Shown: positions 1 to 4,971, counted from the first letter of the stretch. The stretch is DNA of 5,457 nt from Candidatus Aphodomonas merdavium (GCA_018715585.1 DVLH01000098.1:1-5457), one strand, 5' to 3'. Numbers and translations are program-made. Notes: generated by a model from the letters alone, not told the origin.

Positions 1-44
1 AGGTTCGCCTGTGCAAGAAGTGCGGCGCGACCTTTGAGAACTGA
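1..44 (+). CDS. rplX: 50S ribosomal protein L24, C-terminal end (partial)
   Basis: Only the last 13 complete codons and the TGA stop (42-44) are inside the window. They read VRLCKKCGATFEN, in the frame whose first full codon starts at base 3. A basic tail with a C-x-x-C pair (CKKCG) is a common ending of bacterial L24, which binds 23S rRNA early and helps start 50S assembly. Position directly upstream of rplE is the standard spc operon order (rplN-rplX-rplE). The stop codon overlaps the ribosome binding site of rplE. The fragment is too short to identify alone; the call rests on the tail motif plus context. Confidence 0.85.
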   Translation, partial: VRLCKKCGATFEN

Positions 45-58
45 GGAGGGGATAGCAG

Positions 59-604
59 ATGGAAAACCGCCTGAAGGATAAATACGTATCCGAGGTCGTT
101 CCTGCGCTCAAGCAGAAGTTCGGCTATAAAAACGTGATGCAGATTCCCAGGGTTGACAAGATTGTCATCAACATGGGCCTGGGCGACTGCAAGGACAACC
201 CCAAGGGCCTGGAAGCCGCTGTTGGCGACCTGACCATCATCTCCGGCCAGAAGCCCGTCGTCACCAAAGCCAAAAAGTCCATCGCAAACTTCAAAGTGCG
301 TGAGGGCATGAACATCGGCGCGAAGGTGACGCTGCGCGGCGAGCGCATGTACCAGTTCATGGATAAGCTGCTAAGCGTGGCACTGCCGCGCGTGCGCGAC
401 TTCCACGGCGTGAGCGCCAAGGCATTTGACGGCCGCGGCAACTATGCGCTGGGCATTCGTGAACAGCTGCTCTTCCCGGAAATTGAGTACGACAAGATTG
501 ACAAGATCCGCGGCATGGAGATGATCTTTGTGACCACGGCTCATACCGACGAGGAAGCCCGCGAGCTGCTGCGGCTGATGGGCATGCCTTTTGAGCAGGC
601 GTAA
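59..604 (+). CDS. rplE: 50S ribosomal protein L5
   Basis: This 181-residue protein matches the usual length of bacterial L5 (about 179). L5 binds 5S rRNA and, with L18 (also encoded here), places it in the central protuberance of the 50S subunit. The conserved blocks are visible: PRVDKIVINMGLGD at residues 30-43, GQKPVVTKAKKSIANFKVR at 63-81, the LPRVRDFHG segment at 109-117, and DGRGNYALGIREQLLFPEI at 124-142. The ATG at 59 follows AGGAGGG (44-50) by 8 nt, and the protein begins MENRLKDKYVSEVVPAL as expected for the family. The stop is 16 nt before rpsN. In E. coli the start of this gene is where S8 represses the operon; no comparable structure is obvious in the 14-nt rplX-rplE gap here. Confidence 0.98.
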   Translation: MENRLKDKYVSEVVPALKQKFGYKNVMQIPRVDKIVINMGLGDCKDNPKGLEAAVGDLTIISGQKPVVTKAKKSIANFKVREGMNIGAKVTLRGERMYQFMDKLLSVALPRVRDFHGVSAKAFDGRGNYALGIREQLLFPEIEYDKIDKIRGMEMIFVTTAHTDEEARELLRLMGMPFEQA

Positions 605-620
605 GGGGAGGATAGAGAAA

Positions 621-806
621 ATGGCAAAACTGAGCATGAAGCTAAAGCAGAAGGCGGAGCCGAAGTTCTCCACCCGCGCTTATACCCGCTGCCGCCTGTG
701 CGGCCGTCCGCATTCGGTGCTCCGCAAATACGGCGTTTGCCGCATCTGCTTCCGCGAGCTGGCGTACGCCGGCCAGATCCCCGGCGTTCGCAAGGCGAGC
801 TGGTAA
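621..806 (+). CDS. rpsN: 30S ribosomal protein S14, zinc-binding type Z
   Basis: This 61-residue protein is the short zinc-ribbon form of S14, which sits in the head of the 30S subunit. Four cysteines form two C-x-x-C pairs, C24/C27 (CRLC) and C40/C43 (CRIC), the expected zinc ligands. The ending GQIPGVRKASW is the family signature. The start is ATG 621, 9 nt after GGGGAGG (605-611). An in-frame TTG at 591 would add 10 residues but lies inside rplE, has no matching binding site, and spoils the exact 61-residue length. Zinc-free C-minus S14 paralogs often replace this form under zinc limitation in Firmicutes; whether this genome has one cannot be seen here. Confidence 0.98.
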   Translation: MAKLSMKLKQKAEPKFSTRAYTRCRLCGRPHSVLRKYGVCRICFRELAYAGQIPGVRKASW

Positions 807-819
807 AGGAGGAAAATAC

Positions 820-1215
820 ATGATCGTCAATGATCCCATCGCCGATATGCTGACCAGGATCCGCAACGCGCAGGTTGCGGGCCATGAGAACGTGAGCATC
901 CCGGCTTCTAATATGAAGAAGTCCATCGCGAAGATCCTGCTCAACGAAGGTTTCGTCAAAAACGTTGAGTATCTCAACGAGGGCGTGCAGGGCAGCATCC
1001 GCATCACCCTTAAGTATGTTGAGAAGCGCCCGGTGATCGTTGGCCTCAAGCGCATCAGCCGTCCCGGCCTGCGCGTGTACGCCAAGTGCGGCGAGATCCC
1101 CAAGGTTCTCGGCGGCCTGGGCATCGCCATTGTTTCCACGCCCAAGGGCGTGATGACCGACAAAGAAGCCCGCAAAAACGCCGTTGGCGGCGAAGTGCTG
1201 GCCTTTGTGTGGTAA
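820..1215 (+). CDS. rpsH: 30S ribosomal protein S8
   Basis: This 131-residue protein has the normal length of S8, which binds the central domain of 16S rRNA (helix 21) and is needed for assembly of the 30S platform. It begins with the family motif NDPIADMLTRIRNA (residues 4-17). The conserved C-terminal half is intact: ISRPGLRVY (79-87), then GIAIVSTPKGVMTDKEAR (101-118) and GGEVLAFVW (123-131). ATG 820 is 7 nt after AAAGGAGG (805-812), a site that overlaps the rpsN stop codon, so coupled translation is likely. In E. coli S8 is the translational repressor of the spc operon. Here the gene is followed by an unusual 278-nt structured gap rather than immediately by rplF. Confidence 0.98.
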   Translation: MIVNDPIADMLTRIRNAQVAGHENVSIPASNMKKSIAKILLNEGFVKNVEYLNEGVQGSIRITLKYVEKRPVIVGLKRISRPGLRVYAKCGEIPKVLGGLGIAIVSTPKGVMTDKEARKNAVGGEVLAFVW

Positions 1216-1220
1216 ACCGC

Positions 1221-1238
1221 GCGCAAATGCCCTTGCGC
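1221..1238 (+). repeat. Stem-loop 1 in the rpsH-rplF gap
   Basis: GCGCAA (1221-1226) and TTGCGC (1233-1238) form a perfect 6-bp stem around a 6-nt loop. It starts 6 nt after the rpsH stop codon. There is no T-run after it. Confidence 0.6.
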
Positions 1239-1255
1239 ACGGCAGGAAATCCCGT

Positions 1256-1280
1256 TCGGTAAGGCGAAAGCCTTTTCCGA
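1256..1280 (+). repeat. Stem-loop 2 with GAAA (GNRA) tetraloop
   Basis: TCGG (1256-1259) pairs with CCGA (1277-1280), and AAGGC (1261-1265) pairs with GCCTT (1270-1274). The two helices are separated by a 1x2 internal loop (T1260 opposite TT1275-1276) and capped by GAAA (1266-1269). A GNRA loop closed by C-G is typical of functional RNA hairpins. The TTTT at 1273-1276 is mostly inside the stem, so it does not look like a terminator. Confidence 0.6.
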
Positions 1281-1290
1281 TAGAATTCGC

Positions 1291-1311
1291 CCGGGCGCTA
1301 ATCGCGCCTGG
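1291..1311 (+). repeat. Stem-loop 3 in the rpsH-rplF gap
   Basis: CCGGGCGC (1291-1298) pairs with GCGCCTGG (1304-1311) over 8 bp, one of them G-T, around the loop TAATC. The left arm overlaps the palindrome CGCCCGGGCG (1288-1297). Confidence 0.6.
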
Positions 1312-1314
1312 ACA

Positions 1315-1331
1315 CGGCCGCTTTGCGGCCG
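1315..1331 (+). repeat. Stem-loop 4, perfect 7-bp CGGCCGC stem
   Basis: CGGCCGC (1315-1321) and GCGGCCG (1325-1331) are perfect complements around the three-base loop TTT. It begins only 3 nt after the end of stem-loop 3, so the two could stack. It is entirely G-C in the stem and would be very stable in RNA. Confidence 0.65.
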
Positions 1332-1341
1332 AGAGGCGGAG

Positions 1342-1356
1342 CAAACCACCGGTTTG
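1342..1356 (+). repeat. Stem-loop 5, CAAACC/GGTTTG
   Basis: CAAACC (1342-1347) and GGTTTG (1351-1356) are perfect complements around ACC. This fold competes with an alternative hairpin, CCGG (1349-1352) with CCGG (1359-1362) around TTTGTA, so only one of the two can form at a time. Confidence 0.5.
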
Positions 1357-1397
1357 TACCGGCAGGTGACCGCTGCAGCGCCGGAATTTGTACCGGC
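1353..1397 (+). repeat. Direct repeat TTTGTACCGGC, two copies
   Basis: The 11-base word TTTGTACCGGC occurs at 1353-1363 and again at 1387-1397, a 34-nt period. In both copies CCGG lies just upstream (1349-1352 and 1381-1384), so each makes a small hairpin of CCGG, a TTTGTA-containing loop, and CCGG. The second is longer, CGCCGG (1379-1384) with CCGGCG (1393-1398). Between the copies sits the perfect palindrome CGCTGCAGCG (1371-1380). The duplication of a hairpin with the same loop suggests a tandem copy or a repeated binding site; its function is unknown. Confidence 0.65.
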
Positions 1398-1407
1398 GAA
1401 CGGCTTT

Positions 1408-1428
1408 GCACGGCCTTCATCGCCGTGC
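1408..1428 (+). repeat. Stem-loop 6, GCACGGC/GCCGTGC
   Basis: GCACGGC (1408-1414) and GCCGTGC (1422-1428) form a perfect 7-bp stem around a 7-nt loop. The same word GCACGGC also occurs at 1237-1243 near the start of the gap, so the right arm could instead pair with that distant copy. This is a possible alternative fold, not a demonstrated one. Confidence 0.6.
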
Positions 1429-1450
1429 GGCCTCAATAACGGTAGGGCCT

Positions 1451-1465
1451 CCGGCTTCGAGCCGG
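1451..1465 (+). repeat. Stem-loop 7, just upstream of the rplF ribosome binding site
   Basis: CCGGCT (1451-1456) and AGCCGG (1460-1465) are perfect complements around TCG. It ends 15 nt before AAGGAGG. It leaves the binding site free as drawn, so any effect on rplF translation would need an alternative fold. Confidence 0.6.
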
Positions 1466-1480
1466 GCAGGGCTATTCCGC

Positions 1481-1487
1481 AAGGAGG
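1481..1487 (+). promoter_or_regulatory. Ribosome binding site of rplF
   Basis: AAGGAGG, a near-ideal match to the 16S rRNA tail, lies 6 nt before ATG 1494. It marks the right boundary of the structured gap and shows that rplF translation does not depend on coupling to rpsH, whose stop is 278 nt upstream. Confidence 0.9.
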
Positions 1488-1493
1488 AAAAAC

Positions 1494-2036
1494 ATGTCTC
1501 GTATTGGTAAACTTCCCATTCAGATCCCGGCCAATGTCAAAGTTGACATTGCCGCGGACGGAACCGTTACGGTCAAAGGCCCCAAGGGCACGCTGTCGGA
1601 ACAGGTCAAGGGCGGCATCCAGGTGCGCGAAGAGAACGGCTACCTGCTGCTGACGCGGCCTTCTGACGCGAAGAACCACAAGGCACTGCACGGCCTGTAC
1701 CGTGCGCTTGTGCACAACATGGTCGTCGGCGTGACGGATGGCTTCTCCAAGACGTTGGAGATGGTCGGCACGGGCTACCGTGCGCAGGCCGAAGGCGGCA
1801 AAAAGCTGACGATCAACATCGGCTTTAGCCATCCGGTGGTCCTCGAAGCGCCCGAGAACATTACGTTTGAAACCCCCGCCCCGACAAAGATCGTCGTCAA
1901 GGGCATCAACAAACAGCAGGTTGGCAACCTCGCGGCCGACATTCGCGCGATTCGTAAGCCCGAGCCGTATCTGGGCAAAGGCATCAAGTACGAAAACGAG
2001 CACATCCGCCGCAAGGAAGGCAAGGCCGGCAAGTAA
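1494..2036 (+). CDS. rplF: 50S ribosomal protein L6
   Basis: This 180-residue protein has the standard length of L6, which binds 23S rRNA near the sarcin-ricin loop and the factor-binding site of the 50S subunit. It starts MSRIGKLPIQIP as expected. The first of its two repeated alpha/beta domains covers roughly residues 1-80 (VTVKGPKGTL at 25-34) and the second about 83-170. The family signature is KPEPYLGKGIKYENEH (155-170), followed by the basic tail RRKEGKAGK. The gene is intact despite the odd region before it, and its start is fixed by a strong binding site. Two in-frame TAA codons in a row (2034-2039) end it. rplR follows after 21 nt. Confidence 0.98.
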   Translation: MSRIGKLPIQIPANVKVDIAADGTVTVKGPKGTLSEQVKGGIQVREENGYLLLTRPSDAKNHKALHGLYRALVHNMVVGVTDGFSKTLEMVGTGYRAQAEGGKKLTINIGFSHPVVLEAPENITFETPAPTKIVVKGINKQQVGNLAADIRAIRKPEPYLGKGIKYENEHIRRKEGKAGK

Positions 2037-2057
2037 TAAGAAAGGGAGTAAGCGCGA

Positions 2058-2426
2058 ATGTTCACCAAAAGGGACAAAAATGAGGTTCGCAGGATTCGCC
2101 ATGAGCGTGTGCGGAAAAAGATTTCCGGCACGGCCGAATCCCCGCGTCTTTGTGTTTTCCGCAGCTTGAAGCATATCTATGCGCAGCTGATCGACGACGC
2201 CAAGGGCGTTACGCTGGTTTCCGCTTCCACGCTTGACCCGGCCATCCGCGGCCGGCTTGAGGAGCTCGACAAGAAGGGCGCAGCCAAGCTCGTCGGTAAG
2301 ACGGTTGCTGAGCGCGCCATTCAGGCGGGCTATAAGACCGTTGTGTTTGACCGTGGCGGCTACGTTTACACGGGCCGAGTACAGGCTGTTGCCGAAGGCG
2401 CCAGAGAAGCCGGATTGGAGTTCTGA
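2058..2426 (+). CDS. rplR: 50S ribosomal protein L18
   Basis: This 122-residue protein matches L18 (about 120). L18 binds 5S rRNA and, with L5, docks it on the 50S subunit. The N-terminal 25 residues are strongly basic (KRDKNEVRRIRHERVRKK), the usual flexible rRNA-binding tail. After it come RLCVFRSLKHIYAQLIDD (30-47), the VSAST turn (54-58) and the C-terminal signature FDRGGYVYTGRVQAVAEGAR (97-116), ending GLEF. The start ATG 2058 follows AAAGGGAG (2041-2048) by 9 nt. The stop is 2 nt before rpsE, so the two are likely translationally coupled. Confidence 0.98.
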   Translation: MFTKRDKNEVRRIRHERVRKKISGTAESPRLCVFRSLKHIYAQLIDDAKGVTLVSASTLDPAIRGRLEELDKKGAAKLVGKTVAERAIQAGYKTVVFDRGGYVYTGRVQAVAEGAREAGLEF

Positions 2427-2428
2427 TT

Positions 2429-3007
2429 ATGGAAAACAGACAGAATTTTCAGAGAGATAACAACAATCGCCCGCCCCGCAGGGATGACCGTGGACCGCGT
2501 CGCGACCGCCGCGACCGCAATGAAGAGCCGCCGGAGTTCGAGGAGAAGCTGGTTTCCGTTAACCGCGTTACCAAGACGGTAAAAGGCGGCCGCAACATGC
2601 GCTTCTCTGCGCTGATCGTCATTGGCGACAAGAAGGGCCGCGTTGGCGTCGGCATGGGCAAAGCCGTGGAAATCCCCGAAGCGATCCGCAAGGCGTCCGA
2701 GGCGGCCAAGAAGAACCTGGTCACCATCGCGACGAAGGATACGACCATCCCGCACGAGACGGTCGGCTACTTTGGCACGGCGAAAGTCGTGTTGCTCCCG
2801 GCCCCGGAAGGAACCGGCGTGATCGCGGGCGGCCCCGCGCGTGCTGTGCTGGAGCTGTGCGGCATTAAAAACATCCGCACCAAGTCCTACGGCACCAGCA
2901 ACCCGATCAACACGGTGAAGGCGACGATGGAAGGCCTCAAGACCCTCCGCAGCGCCGAGCAAGTCGCGAAACTCCGCGGCAAGACCGTGGAAGAAATTCT
3001 GGGATAA
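2429..3007 (+). CDS. rpsE: 30S ribosomal protein S5 with charged N-terminal extension
   Basis: S5 lies at the mRNA entry side of the 30S subunit and affects decoding accuracy. The 192-residue product is about 26 longer than the B. subtilis protein. The excess is at the N-terminus: residues 1-36 are an Asn-, Arg-, Asp- and Pro-rich low-complexity tail. The double-stranded-RNA-binding-like S5 domain spans about 38-101, with NRVTKTVKGGR (45-55), the loop where spectinomycin resistance changes map in other species and which looks like the usual susceptible sequence. The C-terminal domain runs from about 118, with GTGVIAGGPARAVLELCGI (128-146) and SYGTSNPINTVKATMEGL (153-170). Start ATG 2429 has GGAG (2417-2420) inside the end of rplR, 8 nt upstream; no better in-frame start occurs before the conserved domain. 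Confidence 0.97.
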   Translation: MENRQNFQRDNNNRPPRRDDRGPRRDRRDRNEEPPEFEEKLVSVNRVTKTVKGGRNMRFSALIVIGDKKGRVGVGMGKAVEIPEAIRKASEAAKKNLVTIATKDTTIPHETVGYFGTAKVVLLPAPEGTGVIAGGPARAVLELCGIKNIRTKSYGTSNPINTVKATMEGLKTLRSAEQVAKLRGKTVEEILG

Positions 3008-3020
3008 GGAGGCAGGAAGG

Positions 3021-3206
3021 ATGAAAAAGCTGAAGATTACGCTTGTGAAATCGCCTATCGCCTGCCTGAAAAAGCAAATCCGCACGGTTGAAGCCCTCGG
3101 CCTGCATAAGCTGCACCAGAGCGTCGTGCAAGACGATAATCCCGCCATTCGCGGCATGATTTTCGCCGTCAAGCACATGGTCACCGTGGAAGAGATCGAG
3201 CAGTAA
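3021..3206 (+). CDS. rpmD: 50S ribosomal protein L30
   Basis: This 61-residue protein has the short length of bacterial L30 (about 59). L30 binds 23S rRNA in the 50S subunit. The pattern KKLKITLVKSPIACLKKQ (2-19), then VEALGLHKLHQSVVQDDNP (23-41) and IRGMIFAVKHMVTVEE (43-58), is the complete one-domain fold. The usual second residue block reads SPIACLKKQ where many relatives have S-x-IG-x-x-x-x-Q, a mild variation. ATG 3021 is 8 nt after AAGGAGG (3006-3012), which overlaps the rpsE stop. It sits between rpsE and rplO as in other bacterial spc operons. Confidence 0.96.
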   Translation: MKKLKITLVKSPIACLKKQIRTVEALGLHKLHQSVVQDDNPAIRGMIFAVKHMVTVEEIEQ

Positions 3207-3211
3207 GGAGG
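3205..3211 (+). promoter_or_regulatory. Ribosome binding site that decides the rplO start
   Basis: AAGGAGG overlaps the rpmD stop codon. The adjacent codons GTG (3216) and ATG (3219) are both in the rplO frame. The spacing is 4 nt to GTG and 7 nt to ATG, so ATG 3219 is the better start. It also gives the normal L15 beginning MKLHEL. Confidence 0.8.
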
Positions 3212-3218
3212 CGTCGTG

Positions 3219-3659
3219 ATGAAACTCCATGAATTGACTCCCGCCCCTGGTTCCGTTTCCGCACGCAAGCGCCTTGGCCGCGGCGTTGGCTCAGGCCTTG
3301 GCAAAACCAGCGGCAAGGGCCATAAGGGCGCCAAGGCCCGTAGCGGCCACGGCAAGGGCGCGTACTTCGAGGGCGGCCAGCTGCCGCTCGTGCGCCGTCT
3401 GCCCAAGCGCGGTTTTACGAACATCTTTGCAAAAGAGTATGCCTACGTGAACGTGGCGGACCTGGATATGTTCGAGGACGGCGCGAATGTGGACATCTAC
3501 GCCTTGATGGAAAAAGGGATCGTACGCAAACCGCTGGACGGCCTGAAAGTGCTCGGCGACGGTGAAATCACCAAGAAGCTGACCGTGAAAGCCGTGAAGT
3601 TTACGAAAACTGCCAAAGAAAAGATCGAGGCTGCGGGCGGGAAAGCCGAGGTGATCTGA
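3219..3659 (+). CDS. rplO: 50S ribosomal protein L15
   Basis: From ATG 3219 the protein is 146 residues, the usual L15 length. L15 is a late-assembling 50S protein whose extended basic N-terminal part threads into 23S rRNA. That Gly/Lys/Arg-rich segment is clear: MKLHELTPAPGS (1-12), KRLGRGVGSGLGKTSGKGHK (17-36), and RSGHGKGAYFEGGQLPLVRR (41-60), followed by LPKRGFTN (61-68). The globular C-terminal domain ends with the conserved stretch around KAVKFTKTAKEKIEAAGG (124-141). The GTG at 3216 would add one Met but is too close to the binding site. The stop TGA shares its last A with the secY start, so secY translation is probably coupled to this gene. Confidence 0.97.
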   Translation: MKLHELTPAPGSVSARKRLGRGVGSGLGKTSGKGHKGAKARSGHGKGAYFEGGQLPLVRRLPKRGFTNIFAKEYAYVNVADLDMFEDGANVDIYALMEKGIVRKPLDGLKVLGDGEITKKLTVKAVKFTKTAKEKIEAAGGKAEVI

Positions 3660-4924
3660 TGTTTCAGACGTTACGCAACGCATGGAAGGTGCTGGAGCTT
3701 CGCAAAAAGATCCTGTATACGCTAGGCATGCTGCTTGTGTACCGGCTTGCTGGCGTTATCCCGGTTGCCGGCATCGACACCGCCAAGGTTGCCGCGACGA
3801 TGGAGAATTTCTCCTTGCTCAACTTTATGGCCGCCATGACGGGCAACCAGTTCAGCCAGATGACGATTATGGCGATGGGCATCACGCCCTACATCAACGC
3901 CTCCATCATCATGCAGCTGCTCACCGTCGCTATTCCGTATTTGGAGAACCTGCAAAAGGAAGGCGAGGAAGGCCGCAAAAAGATCGCACAGTATACCCGC
4001 TATGCTACGGTTATCCTGGGCTTTGTGCAGGCGGTCGGCCTTGTGGCTGGCATGGGCGCGATGAAGTCCGATACGTTCGGCTCGCCGTTTGTTACTTCCT
4101 GTGTCATCGGTATTTCGATGGCAGCGGGTACCGCGCTGGCCATGTGGATTGGCGAGCGCATCACCGAAAACGGCATTGGCAACGGCATTTCAATGCTGAT
4201 CTTTGCTGGCATCATTGCTTCGCTGTTTAACTGGTGTGCGGCGGGCATCACGACGCTCGTGACGTCCTTCAGCCTAAAGACTGTGCTGGTGGCGATCGCG
4301 TTGATCATTGGCATTTTGCTGATGGTTGTGGCCGTTACATATGTAAGTATGGGCGAGCGGCGTGTCCCGGTGGCGTATGCCAAGCGCGTTGTGGGCCGCA
4401 AGATGTATGGCGGACAAAGCACCCATATCCCGATGAAGGTCAACTCCGGCGGTGTGCTCCCGCTGATCTTCGCCTACTCCATCATTCAGTTCCCTGGGAC
4501 GATCATGGGCTTCTGGTCCAGTTCGTCGATTGCGCAGTGGTGGAACAATTCGTTTATGTACAGCGGCTGGTATCAGCTGGTGCTTGCGCTGTTGATCATC
4601 GGCTTTGCGTACTTCTACTCTTCCATCACGTTTAACCCGCAGGAAGTTGCCAAGAATGTGCAGCAAAACGGCGGGACAATCCCCGGCATTCGCCAGGGAA
4701 AACCGACGAGCGACTACCTCGCCCGCATTTCGCGCCGGCTAATCCTCTTTGAGGGCTTGTTCCTGGCGTTGCTGGCGACCGTACCGACGATGGTGTCCCT
4801 TTGGGGCGGCATCAACCTGCCGTTTGCGGCCAGCTCGTTGCTGATTGCCGTGTCCGTTTCGCTTGAAACGATGCGCCAGGTTGAGAGCGAGATGCTCATG
4901 CGCCACTACAAGGGGTTCCTGTAA
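3659..4924 (+). CDS. secY: Protein translocase subunit SecY
   Basis: This 421-residue integral membrane protein is the channel-forming subunit of the SecYEG translocon, which exports unfolded proteins and inserts membrane proteins. Ten membrane segments can be placed at about residues 17-36, 72-92, 113-133, 144-165, 173-194, 208-229, 264-285, 302-322, 362-381 and 386-404. The plug region lies just before the second (about 60-71), next to the signature MGITPYINASIIMQLL (73-88). The cytoplasmic loop after segment 6 holds ERRVPVAYAKRVVGRKMYGG (233-252). The loop after segment 8 holds FNPQEVAKNVQQNGG (325-339) and PGIRQGKPTSDYL (342-354), with the functionally important Arg at 345. Length is slightly under the typical 430. 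The start overlaps the rplO stop by one base and has no strong binding site of its own (GAGGTGAT upstream). A hairpin follows before adk. Confidence 0.98.
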   Translation: MFQTLRNAWKVLELRKKILYTLGMLLVYRLAGVIPVAGIDTAKVAATMENFSLLNFMAAMTGNQFSQMTIMAMGITPYINASIIMQLLTVAIPYLENLQKEGEEGRKKIAQYTRYATVILGFVQAVGLVAGMGAMKSDTFGSPFVTSCVIGISMAAGTALAMWIGERITENGIGNGISMLIFAGIIASLFNWCAAGITTLVTSFSLKTVLVAIALIIGILLMVVAVTYVSMGERRVPVAYAKRVVGRKMYGGQSTHIPMKVNSGGVLPLIFAYSIIQFPGTIMGFWSSSSIAQWWNNSFMYSGWYQLVLALLIIGFAYFYSSITFNPQEVAKNVQQNGGTIPGIRQGKPTSDYLARISRRLILFEGLFLALLATVPTMVSLWGGINLPFAASSLLIAVSVSLETMRQVESEMLMRHYKGFL

Positions 4925-4937
4925 TCCGTTACCATGA

Positions 4938-4963
4938 GCGGCCGGGATCTCGGTCCCGGCCGC
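4938..4963 (+). other. Perfect 10-bp hairpin between secY and adk
   Basis: GCGGCCGGGA (4938-4947) and TCCCGGCCGC (4954-4963) are perfect complements around the loop TCTCGG. It starts 13 nt after the secY stop and ends 8 nt before the adk ribosome binding site. No T-run follows on either strand, so it is not a standard intrinsic terminator. It may protect the upstream mRNA, mark a processing site, or tune read-through into adk; this is inference. Confidence 0.7.
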
Positions 4964-4971
4964 AACCAACG

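Larger units (their letters stand above)
1216..1493 (+). other. Hairpin-dense non-coding region between rpsH and rplF
   Basis: These 278 bases carry no credible gene; the only open frames are short and run in from rpsH or out into rplF. Other gaps between ribosomal genes in the window are 2-21 nt, so this one is out of place. It is GC-rich and consists largely of stem-loops read in series: 1221-1238, 1256-1280, 1291-1311, 1315-1331, 1342-1356, a CCGG hairpin near 1379-1398, 1408-1428 and 1451-1465. It also holds an 11-bp direct repeat (1353-1363 and 1387-1397) and the palindromes CGCCCGGGCG (1288-1297) and CGCTGCAGCG (1371-1380). The last 13 bases contain the rplF ribosome binding site. No hairpin is followed by a proper U-tract, so a terminator is not supported. 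It may be a structured mRNA leader or an inserted non-coding repeat element; I do not recognise it. Confidence 0.8.

Noticed and set aside
591..620. Upstream TTG start for rpsN giving 71 residues
   Set aside because: It lies inside rplE, and the ATG at 621 has a well-spaced binding site and gives the exact family length of 61.
1270..1279. Intrinsic terminator after rpsH (GCCTTTTCCG)
   Set aside because: The T-run is only four bases and two of them are in the stem; it is followed by CCGATAG. Termination here would also cut off essential downstream genes.
1281..1286. TAGAAT as a -10 promoter box inside the rpsH-rplF gap
   Set aside because: Five of six bases match TATAAT, but at 16-18 nt upstream there is no -35-like hexamer (the sequence is around GGTAAG). 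An internal promoter for rplF is not supported without transcript start data.
1184..1369. A 61-codon + strand frame crossing the end of rpsH
   Set aside because: It begins inside rpsH, runs through several hairpins, and has no recognisable product or good binding site.
1216..1493. CRISPR array, riboswitch or transposon identity for the gap
   Set aside because: There are no regular repeat-spacer units, no recognised ligand-binding core, no transposase, and no convincing terminal inverted repeats or target-site duplication at the edges.
1354..1653. A 99-codon + strand frame starting in the rpsH-rplF gap
   Set aside because: It overlaps the first 160 bases of rplF in another frame, has no proper ribosome binding site, and shows no conserved motif.
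642..2174. A 510-codon open frame on the minus strand
   Set aside because: It lies antisense to rpsN, rpsH, rplF and part of rplR, all certain genes. Long antisense frames are expected in GC-rich coding DNA, its translation shows no recognisable family, and the hairpin-rich gap simply happens to lack stops in this frame.
2366..3424. A 352-codon open frame on the minus strand
   Set aside because: Shadow of rpsE, rpmD and rplO; composition is Arg/Pro/Leu-rich in the way of a reversed GC-rich gene, with no family motif.
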